From assembly GCF_000227115.2 (NCBI RefSeq), contig NC_016483.1, positions 1,116,001-1,180,000 on the forward strand: 64,000 bases of DNA. Direction: 5' to 3'. Origin of the DNA: Naumovozyma dairenensis CBS 421. Its lineage: Eukaryota > Ascomycota > Saccharomycetes > Saccharomycetales > Saccharomycetaceae. Under the pieces are notes generated by a model, which saw only the letters and a list, made by a program, of their open reading frames with translations, was not told the DNA's origin and searched no databases. Below, one piece after another: positions 1-11,433 of this stretch (within the stretch, counting starts at the first letter, position 1; every line of letters begins with the position of its first letter). The position numbers and the translations under genes are program-made.

Positions 1-96
1 ATGCGTAAATAATTTTTTTGAATAGACTCTATATATGATATTTATAAAAAGTGTTAAAAGGATTCTTATACCTATGTAGTGGGATAAATGGAGAAT

Positions 97-468
97 TCAT
101 TTATATATCCACATTATTGTAAACATGTATTCTTTATCGAGCGTATCACTATGCTTACTATTAATTCTATATGTGAATTGGCCATCTTTTTGGGGATTCC
201 AAATGGCACCAAACGAGGTGGAAATTGAATAATTATTCTGAGTGTTCTGATCTTTAGATGATTCTAAGCACGTCATTGAAACGACATATTTATAAGAGGA
301 TGAAAACTTATTCAAACGTTGTAGAATATTTCGAATCCATATATCCTTTAATGCGGACTCGTCATCTGCATTTACAATTGAGTCGTAACTTGACTCAATG
401 AAGTCTATTAGTTTCTCTGAAGAAAAGGGGGCTTGTGATAGATCTACTTCTTCAACTTGCACATTCAT
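97..468 (-). CDS. TDA2: Tda2-like dynein light chain (Tctex family) protein
   Basis: This 123-residue protein matches yeast Tda2 in length (about 126 aa) and pattern. It has an N-terminal helix region with YDSI near residue 28, a YKYVVS strand near residue 60, a GAIW...KDGQF..R segment near residues 87-100, and an ending in TIMWIYK, as expected of a Tctex-type light-chain fold. In S. cerevisiae Tda2 binds Aim21 and regulates actin assembly at endocytic patches. The next gene is VTC1, the same divergent YER071C-YER072W pair as in S. cerevisiae. The start was chosen because it is the first ATG in the frame and lies just after an A-rich leader. The family assignment is from residue pattern plus synteny. 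Confidence 0.88.
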   Translation of the reverse strand: MNVQVEEVDLSQAPFSSEKLIDFIESSYDSIVNADDESALKDIWIRNILQRLNKFSSSYKYVVSMTCLESSKDQNTQNNYSISTSFGAIWNPQKDGQFTYRINSKHSDTLDKEYMFTIMWIYK

Positions 469-621
469 TGCGATTTTTTTTTGTTAAGGTAATAAGGCAA
501 CAGCAATTCGTTAGAATGATTTAACCGTGATCTCCATATCGGAAGAATAGTACATCTATATATATTGTCCTGGTAAGAAGGTTGTTTATCTTTTTGTTTC
601 TTTGTCACATATTCGGGACAG

Positions 622-627
622 CACGTG
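622..627. promoter_or_regulatory. CACGTG E-box, candidate Pho4 site
   Basis: A palindromic CACGTG lies between TDA2 and VTC1, about 215 bp before the VTC1 ATG. VTC1 is a known phosphate-starvation (Pho4) target in S. cerevisiae. Cbf1 can bind the same core, so the assignment is inference. The rest of the 370-bp spacer is A/T-rich with no other gene. Confidence 0.55.
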
Positions 628-727
628 TATCCTCAATATTATTAGATTAAAAACATAATCTTAAAGGAATATATATAGATAACTTTTACAAGGAATGCTG
701 GTAGTTAATCATCGTCAAAAAAGGTAA

Positions 728-1234
<507 letters not shown>

Positions 1235-2949
1235 ATATATACATGAGAGTGATGGTTTTTAATTACTGCACGCATTGGGCTCAATGAATCGATAAGTAGT
1301 AGCAAAAAATGCTAAGACCTAACATTAGTGACTTTTGGTAGTAGTGGTAATCTTCTATATTTCTATATTCCTATATGTAATGTAACATCACATTATGAGA
1401 AAAATATATATACATATATATATATATAGGAGTAGGCCATTTATTTTCGCTTATTAAATGGGTGGAATCTAAATTTCACTAACTCCTGGAACATATTACA
1501 AGTAGTTTCAAGAGTTTCATATTTTAACATTACACATTCCAATTAAAATCAAACTATGAAAAAGAAATTTTTATACCAACTTCAGTTGGAGTGCGTACTG
1601 CATTTGCAATTACGTACTAAGTTATATTGGCAATGCCATTGAACTAATTCATTGAATGTGGAAATTCTTTTCTTCTCTACGTTACTATCCAAAAAGGACG
1701 TTTTCTGAAGACTAATATTAGGATGAAGTGCTTTTTATTTTTGCATCCAACATAAAAAAGGTTTACTCACCTGTACTGAATCCTGCTTATAGTTTTGAAA
1801 AAACATATCCAATAAAATGTGGCTCTACAAATTTGAACAAGGACTCTTCTCTTGGCGATGCATTTCTATATTTAATGACGAGCAGGTAAAATTGATAGTT
1901 TTTGAGAGGGTGAGTAACATTGAGAACCATTTCTATTGGACAATTTGAATATCTCCAAGATGCAACATGTCAAAATCTGAGCAAGTACTACGTACTGTGT
2001 TATTATGTTCAGAAGTCTCTCGTGTCAGACTGTTTTGTGACACAGTAAAATGTGACGCCAGATCCATATTAACTTTTCGTCCGCTTGGGACGTCGCTCAA
2101 TAGTGTCCGAAAGAGGGCAAATTTGTATTTAGCGCTCAAGTAAACGGCATTAAAATGTGAAATATATACGTACATGGTTTTTACCCCAATTTTCATCACC
2201 AAAAACGACTGCGTACAAGTGACGGAAAACAAATATTCCTATAGCGTTGGCGGGGAAAGTACCCAAGCAGGGCAGATGTATGGCCACTTTTATTGCCACT
2301 TTCACCTGTTTCAAAATCTGAAAGTGCGTTGTTTTCCGATGTTTTCTGTGTGCTCATGGTTACCTGATTTCTCAAAGTGGCCACAAAGGTGGCCACACTT
2401 CTGTCCCACCTGGGTAAACTACCTTCTGGACAAATGTTCTCATCCAAAACAGATGGACGAATGTACCAGCCGTGGTGTCTCCCCTCCCTCCTACGGGAGT
2501 TTCGCTGCTCCACTCCTTCATTGACTCATTTTTGTTTTTTCTTCTTTTGTCCCCCCCCAACTATTCTTTTTCCTTTTTTTGGGTGAGGCCTTTTCTTATT
2601 TTCTTTCTTCGATGAGTTCTTGGCAAATCCTCGAGGAACATTGGTTACGTAAGTGGACTATTGATGAAAATTTCGATAGTTCACAATTTTCACATTAGGT
2701 AAAGGGGAGAAAGGGTTTTTATAGACTAAGAAACTTTTGTCCCTTCAATACTAGATGATCAGAAGCCTCACTGTTGTTCCTTAAATATTTGAATATAAAA
2801 AAAGAGGTTCTGGAAAGAACATAAGACTGGAAAAAATTGAGGATATCGTTAGGTCTTATTTTATACATATATATATAATTTCTTCTATCTTAAATACAGG
2901 AGGAAGTAATACTCTTTTTGTCCAGAAAGAATTACATACCCGAACAAGA
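1235..2949. other. Long intergenic region VTC1-ALD5
   Basis: These 1.7 kb hold no convincing gene. The overlapping ORFs at 2174-2560 lie in several frames with no recognisable protein pattern. Visible items: a perfect Gcn4-type TGACTCA at 2522-2528; copies of GTGGCCAC at about 2378 and 2389 with related TGGCCACTTT at about 2281; a 21-bp segment at 2395-2415 that recurs with two mismatches at 32651-32671; and AT dinucleotide runs near 1410 and 2865. RPS24A, which follows ALD5 in S. cerevisiae, is not in the window. Confidence 0.6.
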
Positions 2950-4506
2950 ATGCTATCCCGTGCGACATCTTACTCGGCATCTACCATCTCTAAAAGATTG
3001 GTCCGTCTGTATTCTCAATTACCATTAAAAGTTCCAATCACTTTACCAAATGGTATCAAATATGAACAACCAACAGGGCTATTCATCAACGGTGAATTTG
3101 TCAAATCTAAAGAAGGAAAGACAGTTGATGTCATTGATCCATCCACTGAAAAATTAATTACTCCAATTTATGAAGCATTCCAAGATGATGTGGACATTGC
3201 CGTTGCCGCTGCGAAAAAGGCATTCCATTCGAATTGGTCACAATTAGAACCTGAAGCCCGTGCCAAGAGCCTTTTCAAATTAGCTGATTTAATCGAAGAA
3301 AATTCAGAATTATTAGCATCCATCGAATCAATGGATAATGGGAAATCATTAACTTGTTCACGTGGTGATGTAGATTTGGTATCTAAATACTTACGTTCCT
3401 GTGCTGGTTGGGCTGATAAATTGAATGGAAACGTTATTAATACGGGGAAAGATCATTTCGCCTACACAACAAGAGAACCATTGGGTGTTTGTGGTCAAAT
3501 AATTCCATGGAATTTCCCTCTCTTAATGTGGTCTTGGAAAATTGGTCCAGCTTTGGCAACGGGGAATACTGTCGTATTAAAACCTGCTGAAAATACTCCA
3601 TTATCTGCTTTGTTTGCATCTCAATTATGTAAAGAGGCTGGGATTCCAAACGGTGTCGTTAATATTATCCCAGGTTCAGGGAGAATAGTGGGTGAAAGTC
3701 TTTGTAAACATCCTGATATTAAAAAAATTGCATTCACTGGTTCCACTCGTACTGGTAGTCATATCATGAAAACTGCTGCTGATACCATCAAAAAGGTTAC
3801 TTTAGAATTAGGTGGGAAATCGCCAAATATTGTTTTTGCTGATGCTGACCTAGATAAGGCAGTGAAAGATATTGCTTTCGGTATCTTTTATAACTCAGGT
3901 GAAGTTTGTTGTGCCGGTTCAAGAGTTTACGTTCAAGATTCTGTCTATGAAGAAGTTTTACAAAAATTTAAAGCATATACTGAAACTTTGAAAGTGGGTA
4001 ACCCATTTGATGAATCAAATTTCCAAGGTGCACAAACTTCAAAGCAACAATTGTCGAAGATTTTAGATTATGTTAAAATCGGTACTAAAGAAGGTGCTCG
4101 TGTCATCACTGGTGGTGAAAGATGTGGTAAGAACGGTTATTTCGTTAAACCAACTATTTTCGCTGACGTAAAGGAAGACATGAAAATTGTTAAAGAAGAA
4201 ATTTTCGGCCCAATTGTTACCGTTTCTAAATTCTCGACTGTTGATGAAGTAGTATCAATGGCAAATGATTCTCAATATGGCTTAGCTGCTGGTATTCACA
4301 CTAAGGATGTAAACAAGGCCATTGATGTATCAAATAGATTAAATGCTGGTACTATTTGGATTAATACTTATAACGCATTTCATCAAAACGTTCCATTCGG
4401 TGGTTTTGGTCAATCTGGTATTGGTCGTGAAATGGGTGCTGCTGCATTAGATAATTATACCCAAGTTAAATCAGTCAGGATGGCAATTACAAAACCAAAA
4501 TATTAA
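2950..4506 (+). CDS. ALD5: Mitochondrial aldehyde dehydrogenase Ald5
   Basis: This 518-residue class-1/2-type aldehyde dehydrogenase oxidises acetaldehyde to acetate with NAD(P)+. Visible are the [10 protein letters not shown] substrate/cofactor segment (about residue 187), the FTGSTRTG Rossmann loop (about 261), the general-base motif [11 protein letters not shown] (Glu near 286), the catalytic motif NSGEVCCAG (Cys near 320-321) and EEIFGPIV (about 417). The first 24 residues are rich in Ser, Arg and Leu and lack acids, which fits a mitochondrial targeting peptide. Length matches S. cerevisiae Ald5 (520 aa). The neighbour VTC1 gives the YER072W-YER073W pair, which decides ALD5 over its paralogue ALD4. 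Confidence 0.95.
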   Translation: MLSRATSYSASTISKRLVRLYSQLPLKVPITLPNGIKYEQPTGLFINGEFVKSKEGKTVDVIDPSTEKLITPIYEAFQDDVDIAVAAAKKAFHSNWSQLEPEARAKSLFKLADLIEENSELLASIESMDNGKSLTCSRGDVDLVSKYLRSCAGWADKLNGNVINTGKDHFAYTTREPLGVCGQIIPWNFPLLMWSWKIGPALATGNTVVLKPAENTPLSALFASQLCKEAGIPNGVVNIIPGSGRIVGESLCKHPDIKKIAFTGSTRTGSHIMKTAADTIKKVTLELGGKSPNIVFADADLDKAVKDIAFGIFYNSGEVCCAGSRVYVQDSVYEEVLQKFKAYTETLKVGNPFDESNFQGAQTSKQQLSKILDYVKIGTKEGARVITGGERCGKNGYFVKPTIFADVKEDMKIVKEEIFGPIVTVSKFSTVDEVVSMANDSQYGLAAGIHTKDVNKAIDVSNRLNAGTIWINTYNAFHQNVPFGGFGQSGIGREMGAAALDNYTQVKSVRMAITKPKY

Positions 4507-4785
4507 TCAAAAATAAAAAAAGCATTTCATTTCAGGCACTAACAAAATATTATAATCATTAAGAAAAATCCACTCATAGTTTCCCTTTAATGGATACACA
4601 TAAACACTCATATCCTGGATATTTACGAAGTAGAGTCAGGAACTTTTAACAAAAACGTAATATATCATTTGTGAACAATGTATTTACATTCTTATCTATC
4701 TCTATAAACCTTTATAAACAGAACTAACAAACCATATTAATACTACCGTTTAACGGCGTAAATAATATTGGACGCATCAACTACA

Positions 4786-5266
4786 AATCTCTTCTAAGAA
4801 CTACGTACTAATGAAAACTTCGCAACCGAACCTACCTCGGAGTACATAAGCAATTTTAGAATCTTTAGATTTTCACCTTATTATCCTCTCTGCTTATTAT
4901 ATATGTGTGTGAATCTAGATAGGTTGCAGCAACCCATCTTCAATTCAACCGCGGTGTGGGACTTTTAAATGGATAAAGTAATAAGCTGTGAGGAGTAGAA
5001 AGACTTTTCTTTAATACGTAACTACGTAACGATAAATACATAGAGTGGATCAACGTATACATTATTAATTACTCGTGAAGTGATTAATAAATACGACCAC
5101 AGTGATACTGAAAGTCACACTGATAACTCTCAGGTAGACAAACAGAGAGGCTTGGGGCTCTAGTGAAACATCAGCACAATATAGATAAGTCACCTATTAT
5201 ATTATATACTAGAACGTACTAATAGAAAACCCTCAACTGTGAATAAGGAGTAAATTACATCTAACA
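4786..5266 (+). mobile_element. Decayed 5' LTR of a Ty-like retrotransposon
   Basis: Segments 4790-4905 and 5193-5266 align with the two halves of the better-kept LTRs at 7924-8277 and 59419-59805 (shared block around CTAATG...AACT..GCAACCGAA and the end ATTACATCTAACA). Between them lie about 285 bp with no match to the other copies, so this copy has an insertion or chimaeric centre. The end TCTAACA is followed directly by TTTGGTTGCCGCGC, where a primer-binding site would be. The upstream end is not clear. Confidence 0.6.
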
Positions 5267-5299
5267 TTTGGTTGCCGCGCATTTTCGATTAAATCATAC

Positions 5300-6478
5300 A
5301 TGAGAAGCAATATACTTTGGAGTTTATTGAATTGGAAAACGAATATGTCTACTACAAGTGCTAACAATAACTTAGCTGAATCGCAAGTCCCTGCAACTGT
5401 ACCTGATCCTACGGATGCTGGTCAAGTGTTTGCTACTCACGATTCTGATGTCGAAATACCATTGGATGAAAGGATAGTGGATGCAGAAACCATACCTTCT
5501 GTGGAACCGAATCTACGTCCTGTTACAGAACCAGTGAAAGCTGATGTTAAGGTAAAATTATCATTAGTTGAAGAGAACATTCATTCTAATATGCCAGATC
5601 ATATCAAAAAGTTGAACCTGACAGTTAGGTTTTTGCTGTAGAATTGGATACTCTCAAACACATTGTTGATTCCAACATGTCGGATGAGAATAAACAAGAC
5701 AACATCAACCTATTACTTGTCAATGCCGTCTCCGGTGGCATTAAACCAAAAGCCGCTCAAAAGTCAATGACCTATGAGAAGCTAACTTTGAGAGCTTTAG
5801 AGTCTTGCGTTAAATTTAGTGGAGGTTTATCTGATACTATTGACGTCAATACCTGGGCTGAGAAGATAGCTTGGACACTTAAGAACTCAGCAGCAAAAGG
5901 ATTTGATGCAGCTTCTCTTGTGGAAAGTCGTCTCTCATCCCCAGCGGAAAACTGGTTCATCGAGACGATCAAAGATTTGGGTGATACCATTGAAAGTGAA
6001 CGTCCACAATTTTTCTTAAATTTAGTTATTGAGAAATTCAAAGACTTAAATTTAAAGACAAAACGTTTGTCAAAATTAATGAATTTGAGAATCACCTCTG
6101 GTGAATCAGGTCATATATTTGAAAGGACAAGTTTGGAGTTACCGGAAGAATATATTTCCAGACAGTGTCTTTTAGAAATTTTTGTGTCAAAGGTTCCATC
6201 ATTTATTAGGGATCATCTGTTGACCAATCCACCTTCAGGTTTTGGACTCAGCTTCTAAATGGGCTGTTATGAAATTCGAGGAGAAGAAGAGCAAGACTTC
6301 TGATAAGGTTGAAAGTTCTACTAAGAAACGGAGATTACAGTCGAGGAGCTCTTATAATGTCACTTGTGGATTCTGCCACAAATCTGGTCACGAACAACAA
6401 CAGTGTTCGACCAAGAACCCTAACTTGAGGCCAGCTTCAAGAAAACCAGATCCACTTCACATAACCAATAAGATTTAG
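5300..6478 (+). pseudogene. Retrotransposon gag relic 1 with CCHC knuckle
   Basis: Three overlapping open pieces (5300-5641, 5644-6258, 6242-6478) read as one Gag broken by two frame changes, near 5630 and near 6245. The middle piece has the Retrotrans_gag-like pattern: A..LV...L...A..WF, then F...L...F..L near 5920-6080. The last piece has a basic Lys/Arg region and a zinc knuckle CX2CX4HX4C at 6365-6406. No protease, integrase or reverse transcriptase follows. The core pattern looks more Ty3/gypsy-like than Ty1-like, but I cannot place the family firmly. The ATG at 5300 or the one at 5345 could be the original start. Confidence 0.7.
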
Positions 6479-6542
6479 AGTCATTTGCTCTAAACTTTAA
6501 TTCAATCTATTGTTTAAGTTTGGAAGACACTGTTATATCTAA

Positions 6543-7018
6543 GTGATTCAGCTCTTAACCTAACTAAAGAAGGACAATCCAAGAAGGATGACTGCAAGGA
6601 AAGTGACGATGAAGAAACAGCTAGGGAACGTAAGAAAGATAATGTGAAGAATTGGGCAAAATCCTTCGGTAGTGTAACTATGTCCGAATTCCCTTTCGAT
6701 ACATGGAAAAATGAGTTGAGCAGTGCAGCAGGTATTAAACCTTGGATTGGTGAAGACGCTAGCAGTCTAGTTCGTTTATCCTTAACAGAATCTGCGTATG
6801 AGTTCTTCACGTGGTCTTGCCAAATCAGGGAGAAGGAACATCACTGGGACCTTTCCAAGCAGAATCTAGAGTATTTTGTTCAGATATTAGAGGAAAAATA
6901 CGTGGATGCCAATGCTTTAGATGTTCAATTACAAGATTTCTTGTTTTTGAGACCTAAGTCATCGAAGGCTACTGAACAGCTAGAAATGCTGCTTCGTAAC
7001 TTGATCCCCACATCCTAA
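6543..7018 (+). pseudogene. Retrotransposon gag relic 2, different lineage
   Basis: An open frame from about 6543 to the stop at 7018 encodes an acidic/basic lead (KKDDCKESDDEE) and then a Gag core parallel to relic 1: a Trp-centred helix (FDTWKNEL), DASSLVRLSL, AYEFFTW, and a Tyr/Val-rich helix before FLFLRPKSSKATEQLEM. It has no in-frame ATG start of its own and no zinc knuckle. Sequence identity to relic 1 is low, so it comes from a second element or an old divergent copy rather than a recent tandem duplication. Confidence 0.6.
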
Positions 7019-7043
7019 CTTCGCCAACATTAAACTCCGAGCA

Positions 7044-7170
7044 CTACTCTCTTTGAAGAAGCCTAGAATCAAGTTGGAGAAACATTTCTAGTTGTTCCGT
7101 AGCCTTCGGTGACTTGGAAATTCTGATTTCTAACTGAGTTGGTCCAATGCAGCTTCTTCCATCTTTTCGT
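7044..7170 (-). pseudogene. Gag relic 3, inverted copy of relic 2 end
   Basis: On the minus strand a short open stretch ending at a TAG at 7044-7046 reads TQLEIRISKSPKATEQLEMF. It matches VQLQ...SSKATEQLEM at the end of gag relic 2 on the plus strand. The DNA also matches: AAGTCAYCGAAGGCTAC appears in both orientations near 6956 and 7100. Two related gag ends therefore point at each other about 100 bp apart. Confidence 0.6.
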
Positions 7171-7923
7171 CTTTCTTAAAAATTGTCACCTCCTGGAGGA
7201 GTTTTGATAGGATTTCACTTGTGGCTAAATTATACCTTTACGCATGGCACACCGTTATAGCCTAACCATAACGGTATGCTATATCTCTTGCAAATGTTTT
7301 ACAAGTGCAACGATCTACTTATTAGTTTGTATTCTTATTGTGAACTCGATAGTTGAAGATTTAAACGTTTGGATGTAAGAAGTGAATAGCCAAAGATGAC
7401 AGCATGAATGTTGATGAAATTGTCAACGATTTTTCAGCTAAAATCCCTTTTTACAGTGCCACGACAGTGTTTACACCAATTACCGGGGTGGGACCACAGT
7501 GAGCGACACACAAATTATATTAAATTAAAACAAATATAAAAATAAATAGGAACATAATATTCAGAGAATACTTTGTGACATGTCCTTACCATACACTGAA
7601 TTAATAACGGCAAGTATCTGGGACTTGACTTCGCATAATTTATTGTCATATTATAAGCTGAGAAAGCAACAACAGTCCCTCATTAACTAAGTGACGCAAA
7701 TAGTGAAGAACACGTAAACTATATAAGATCGAACAATTAACATCTGTTCATGAGTTAACTTTATGGATTGGTCCTATCTGCACTAAAAATAAGCTAACCA
7801 ACGATGTGTTGATATAAGTAAAAACTTACACTCTCGATTAGTTGAAAGAATGTTTAATTATGAAGGACTCATAAAAGTATAGGTATATAATCCACTTGAA
7901 CAAATCTTCATCTCTTCCATCAT

Positions 7924-8277
7924 TATGAGACTGAGTTACTTGCTCTAAATTCCTCCTAGGGTTATAGGCTAAAAGGTGAGATACTATGATCCGAATACCA
8001 GTTGTATCTAGATCAATTGCAACAGTAATCATAATAAAGAATCTTATTGATCTATGCGACACGCTAACTTGACGATCTTTTCAAGAACTACTAATGTTAA
8101 CTCAGCAACCGAAGCTACTACAGAGAGCGTTACCAATTTAGAATTTTTAGACAGTTACTTCAATACCTTCTATGCTTATTATATAAAATAAATAGTAGAA
8201 ATTAAACTTTCATATTATACCTGAACGTATTAATGGATAACCCTGAATTATCAATAAGAAGTACTTTGCATAATATT
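7924..8277 (+). mobile_element. Decayed 3' LTR of a Ty-like retrotransposon
   Basis: The segment aligns along its length with the LTR at 59419-59805 (opposite strand): a start like T..AGR.T.A.TTACTTGCTCTAAA, a middle around AACTCAGCAACCGAAGCTAC, then ACCTGAACGTATTAATGGAT and an end like AAGAAGTA...GCA. The termini are eroded (TATGAG instead of TGTNAG). Together with the LTR at 4786-5266 it bounds about 2.65 kb of internal DNA that contains only gag pieces. Confidence 0.65.
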
Positions 8278-9067
8278 TTATTATAAATTAATATTATTCG
8301 ATATTCATTAACATATTACTATAGTGGTTACCCAGTTCCAAGGAAATATAAGAGATTTACAACTTGATAATAAGATATCGTAGTGATTTGGATCCTTTGG
8401 GGATATAGTTAGTGAGACAAGAAACGTGCACTCAAGAGGCCGTGTTTCATTATGCAACCCCCATGAACCATTACCAAAAATCCCTGACATATTCCATTAT
8501 TCGAAGTTCGTGGAAAGAAACGTCTGGAACCTTGATTGATGTATAAAGTACAGTCAATATTACATGTAACCTACTTCATACAACGGTTTTTATTAGCATT
8601 ATACGCACTGTGTTTTTGTGACGCCTTGCAAAGGGAATCCCGAGATAGAAAATCTAGAAGAAATACTTAAAAAAACAAAATATCTGCTGATCATATTTAT
8701 TGACTGTCGGTATTTACATCCCAGGAAAGCTTTAAGTAGTGGAATTGGGTTTTTCTTTCTAATAAAACTCTTCAACCAAGTATTATTCTTTTTGACGTTA
8801 TCTCGTAAATTCGATAAGTTAGGTTAAGTAAATGTGACTAAAATGATCCTAAATTTTTATAAAAATGGTCAAACAATTTATAGAAACTATTGTACGTTTC
8901 CTCATCCATTGAAAAGTTTTTTTATAAAATCCTTTCTTGGTATTTTCCTTCTCATATTTTTTTTGGTAAGTTCCTTCTTTTTCTTATGAAAACGACTAGT
9001 ATAAAATATTTCCCCCAAAACTACTTCTTACATACAATAATCGAAGAAGAAAAAACAAAGAAAAAAA
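8278..9067. other. Intergenic, no gene supported
   Basis: AT-rich DNA after the retrotransposon relic. Short ORFs at 8308-8490 (-), 8618-8827 (+) and 8890-9135 (+) show no recognisable pattern, and the last runs into the next gene in another frame. The 30 bases before 9068 are A-rich, typical of a yeast leader. Confidence 0.5.
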
Positions 9068-10027
9068 ATGCTATTTCAATTTTTATTCATAGTAAACTTT
9101 TTCTCCGTTTGTTTGGCAGGTATCTTACCAAATAATAATGTAGAAAAAGATGTTACTTCATCGTTATCTGTCGGTCATTTCAATTTCTCCACTGTTGAAA
9201 AATTCTGGGGAAGAATTGACATGTCTAATGTCCAAAATACAAAGGAAGGCCATTTCATGAAAATACTGCTCTCAATTAACAGTAACATAAAGGCTGGTGC
9301 AGTAGGAGATTCTATTTCTGCTATACAAAATAATTTTGAACGTTTGTTGGTCCTTCCATCCCTAATCGCGGAGAAGGATAGCTTAGTTTTTAACCAATTG
9401 AATGGGTCTGATATACTTTCAATTAAGGGTGAATTGGATGATATTGTAGCATTAGGAGAACAATACCAAGGTTTGATTGATAAACTTTCTTGGAAAAATA
9501 AGTTATTCATTAATAAGGCCTTTAAGAATGCCATTTTATCATATATTCAGTTCCATGCATGGAAAATAAATATGCTAAATAAATATGTCTTAGGTAGCGC
9601 TGGTACTAATTCATATTCTAATATAATCCTCCATGAGGGTGAAACCTTATTGAAGTCTGTGAAATATTCATTGCTTGCTGCCATTGAAACAATAGAAGTT
9701 GTCTCTGGAAATTCAGTGGTGGCTATGGTTGACATGGCAAAAAATCATTTTAGGGCGTTTAACAACGAGACAGTCTTAATAGGTGCTATTAAGGAACATA
9801 TTAAGGGGAGAGTTAACAAGGTAAGCTCCAGTGACAAGGAACGAGAAAAAGATATGTCTTTCTTACTTGAACACATCTCAACGATTGCAAAATCTATCGC
9901 GTTTATGTTGCTCTGTTTCGGATTTGGTATTTATCCTTGTGTGGTTTTCTTCGTCATTTTCATTCCAATTGCCATTATCATTTGGTCCCTAATTCTCTGG
10001 CGATATATTAAAGGGAGAGGACTCTAA
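9068..10027 (+). CDS. Unrecognised secretory/membrane protein, 319 aa
   Basis: I do not recognise this protein. The first 18 residues form a clear signal peptide (hydrophobic, then SVCLAG). Residues about 20-265 are hydrophilic and mostly helical, with one likely N-glycosylation sequon (NFST). Residues about 272-313 form two close hydrophobic stretches with a short GIYPC break, followed by a basic tail (RYIKGRGL). The probable layout is a lumenal or extracellular domain anchored near the C-terminus. It lies between a retrotransposon relic and a tRNA, with no counterpart at this place in S. cerevisiae, and has an A-rich leader just before the ATG. The long intact frame and signal/anchor layout support a real gene. 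Confidence 0.7.
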   Translation: MLFQFLFIVNFFSVCLAGILPNNNVEKDVTSSLSVGHFNFSTVEKFWGRIDMSNVQNTKEGHFMKILLSINSNIKAGAVGDSISAIQNNFERLLVLPSLIAEKDSLVFNQLNGSDILSIKGELDDIVALGEQYQGLIDKLSWKNKLFINKAFKNAILSYIQFHAWKINMLNKYVLGSAGTNSYSNIILHEGETLLKSVKYSLLAAIETIEVVSGNSVVAMVDMAKNHFRAFNNETVLIGAIKEHIKGRVNKVSSSDKEREKDMSFLLEHISTIAKSIAFMLLCFGFGIYPCVVFFVIFIPIAIIIWSLILWRYIKGRGL

Positions 10028-11351
10028 ATATGGCAGGGCGGTCCATACAAGAAACGGCCAAGTAGATAGAGTAGATAGACTCAATAATATAAAACAACTA
10101 GCAGCAAGCCATAAAAGCGATAGTTCTCACACATATATATCAAATATCATTTCATACTGACTTGTTCATTACTCATACAAATATGAACATAAATGTCTTT
10201 CTCTGTGTAAGAATGTACATACATATCATGTTAAGCAACCATTATCTAATAACATTAAGTATAAAGGTTTGTGCTCAGCGCTTAATACAATAGCTTCCCC
10301 GAAATGGCAATACGTAAACATTTGAGAAGTTGTTACGAAATTGAACACTGAACAATGGAGAAAAAAACTCTCTCTTATCCTTTGAACTTCCGGAAGAGGG
10401 AGTAAGATAGCACTCAACTACTAGATTGTGATCCATATGTGTATTCCTTGGTTGAGAAATCAAAATCACAAATTTACAATGTCAGCAACAGGCAACTCTT
10501 TTCTGAGCAGACACGTTCATAATCTATCATCACAAAACCAAATCCATGGTGACGATGAAACAGATAGATTAAGTATAGTATATACTAGGACATAATAATC
10601 ATGCGAAGTCGATCTAGTTGCTCGGAACCTGACGATCTTCTGGGATGATTGGTCTTTTGTTGGCAACAGTATAAAATGTATAAAAATGTATATAGTCACT
10701 TTTTTGTTCTTGGTGGAAACTTTTTCCACCATATGGTGTTTATGAAGCATACTACATCTTTCAATGCTCACTTCCCTGTAACTTCTTTGGTAAGCAGTAC
10801 ATAGTAACCTGTAAGGATTGGAGCAGACTTCATATCTAAAACTTGGACAGTCCAATGTTAACAGCACCATTGCTAGAAGCGGTGTTCCAACAGTTGCAAA
10901 AACGTGATACTGCCTCGGAGAACAATTCTAAATAAAACTTATTACTTAACCTGTATAACATTTAAATTAGATTCCTTACATGAAATTACTTGTCAATCTA
11001 AAGGGCTTCATTCAGCAAATCTAATTACTCGTATTATCTTTCCATGGGTTGTTTCACCCTTAAGTTATCGATACTGTAATCAGTACAAAGGGATCTTGTT
11101 CAACAATAATTGTTGCACATCAAATATCGTTGTATGAAAATAACACGTCATATATTTCATGTACTTTAAATAATTTTTTACGTAACTTCTATGTAAGGAA
11201 AGCAAGGGTCTTTTACGTTTATTTTGTACTATTAAGTTATAACTACCTACTATTGATACATTGTGAATTGTAATGTCCAGTCAAACAATATATCTATTTA
11301 AATTTCTTCTTTGAAGGTAGACTACTCCAAAACTTGTTTTTTAAAAATGAA
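10028..11351. other. Intergenic, no gene supported
   Basis: 1.3 kb of AT-rich DNA before the tRNA. The longest ORF (10517-10870, minus, 117 aa) has a Cys/Ser/Tyr-rich composition with no domain pattern and is probably chance. A stretch near 10570-10595 (TATATACTAGGACATAATAA) weakly resembles an LTR segment at 5201-5220, not enough to call. Confidence 0.45.
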
Positions 11352-11433
11352 GGCAACTTGGCCGAGTGGTTAAGGCGAAAGATTAGAAATCTTTTGGGCT
11401 TTGCCCGCGCAGGTTCGAGTCCTGCAGTTGTCG
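11352..11433 (+). tRNA. tRNA-Ser (anticodon AGA)
   Basis: This 82-nt gene reads GGCAACTTGGCCGAGTGGTT at its 5' end (A box), has the anticodon arm AAAGATTAGAAATCTTT with AGA in the loop, a long variable arm (GGGCTTTGCCCGCGC) and a B box GGTTCGAGTCC. The acceptor stem pairs GGCAACT with AGTTGTC, plus G discriminator. The sequence is essentially that of the S. cerevisiae tRNA-Ser(AGA). No intron. A T-rich run follows within 5 nt as the RNA polymerase III terminator. AGA reads UCU/UCC/UCA after A-to-I editing. It stands between the retrotransposon island and PRP16. Confidence 0.97.

Noticed and set aside
2174..2560. Overlapping ORFs of 62-116 aa upstream of ALD5
   Set aside because: Several frames on both strands are open at once because stops are rare in this G+C-richer spacer; no frame shows a protein pattern.
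10517..10870. 117-aa minus ORF
   Set aside because: No domain, no leader and no synteny support; composition fits chance.
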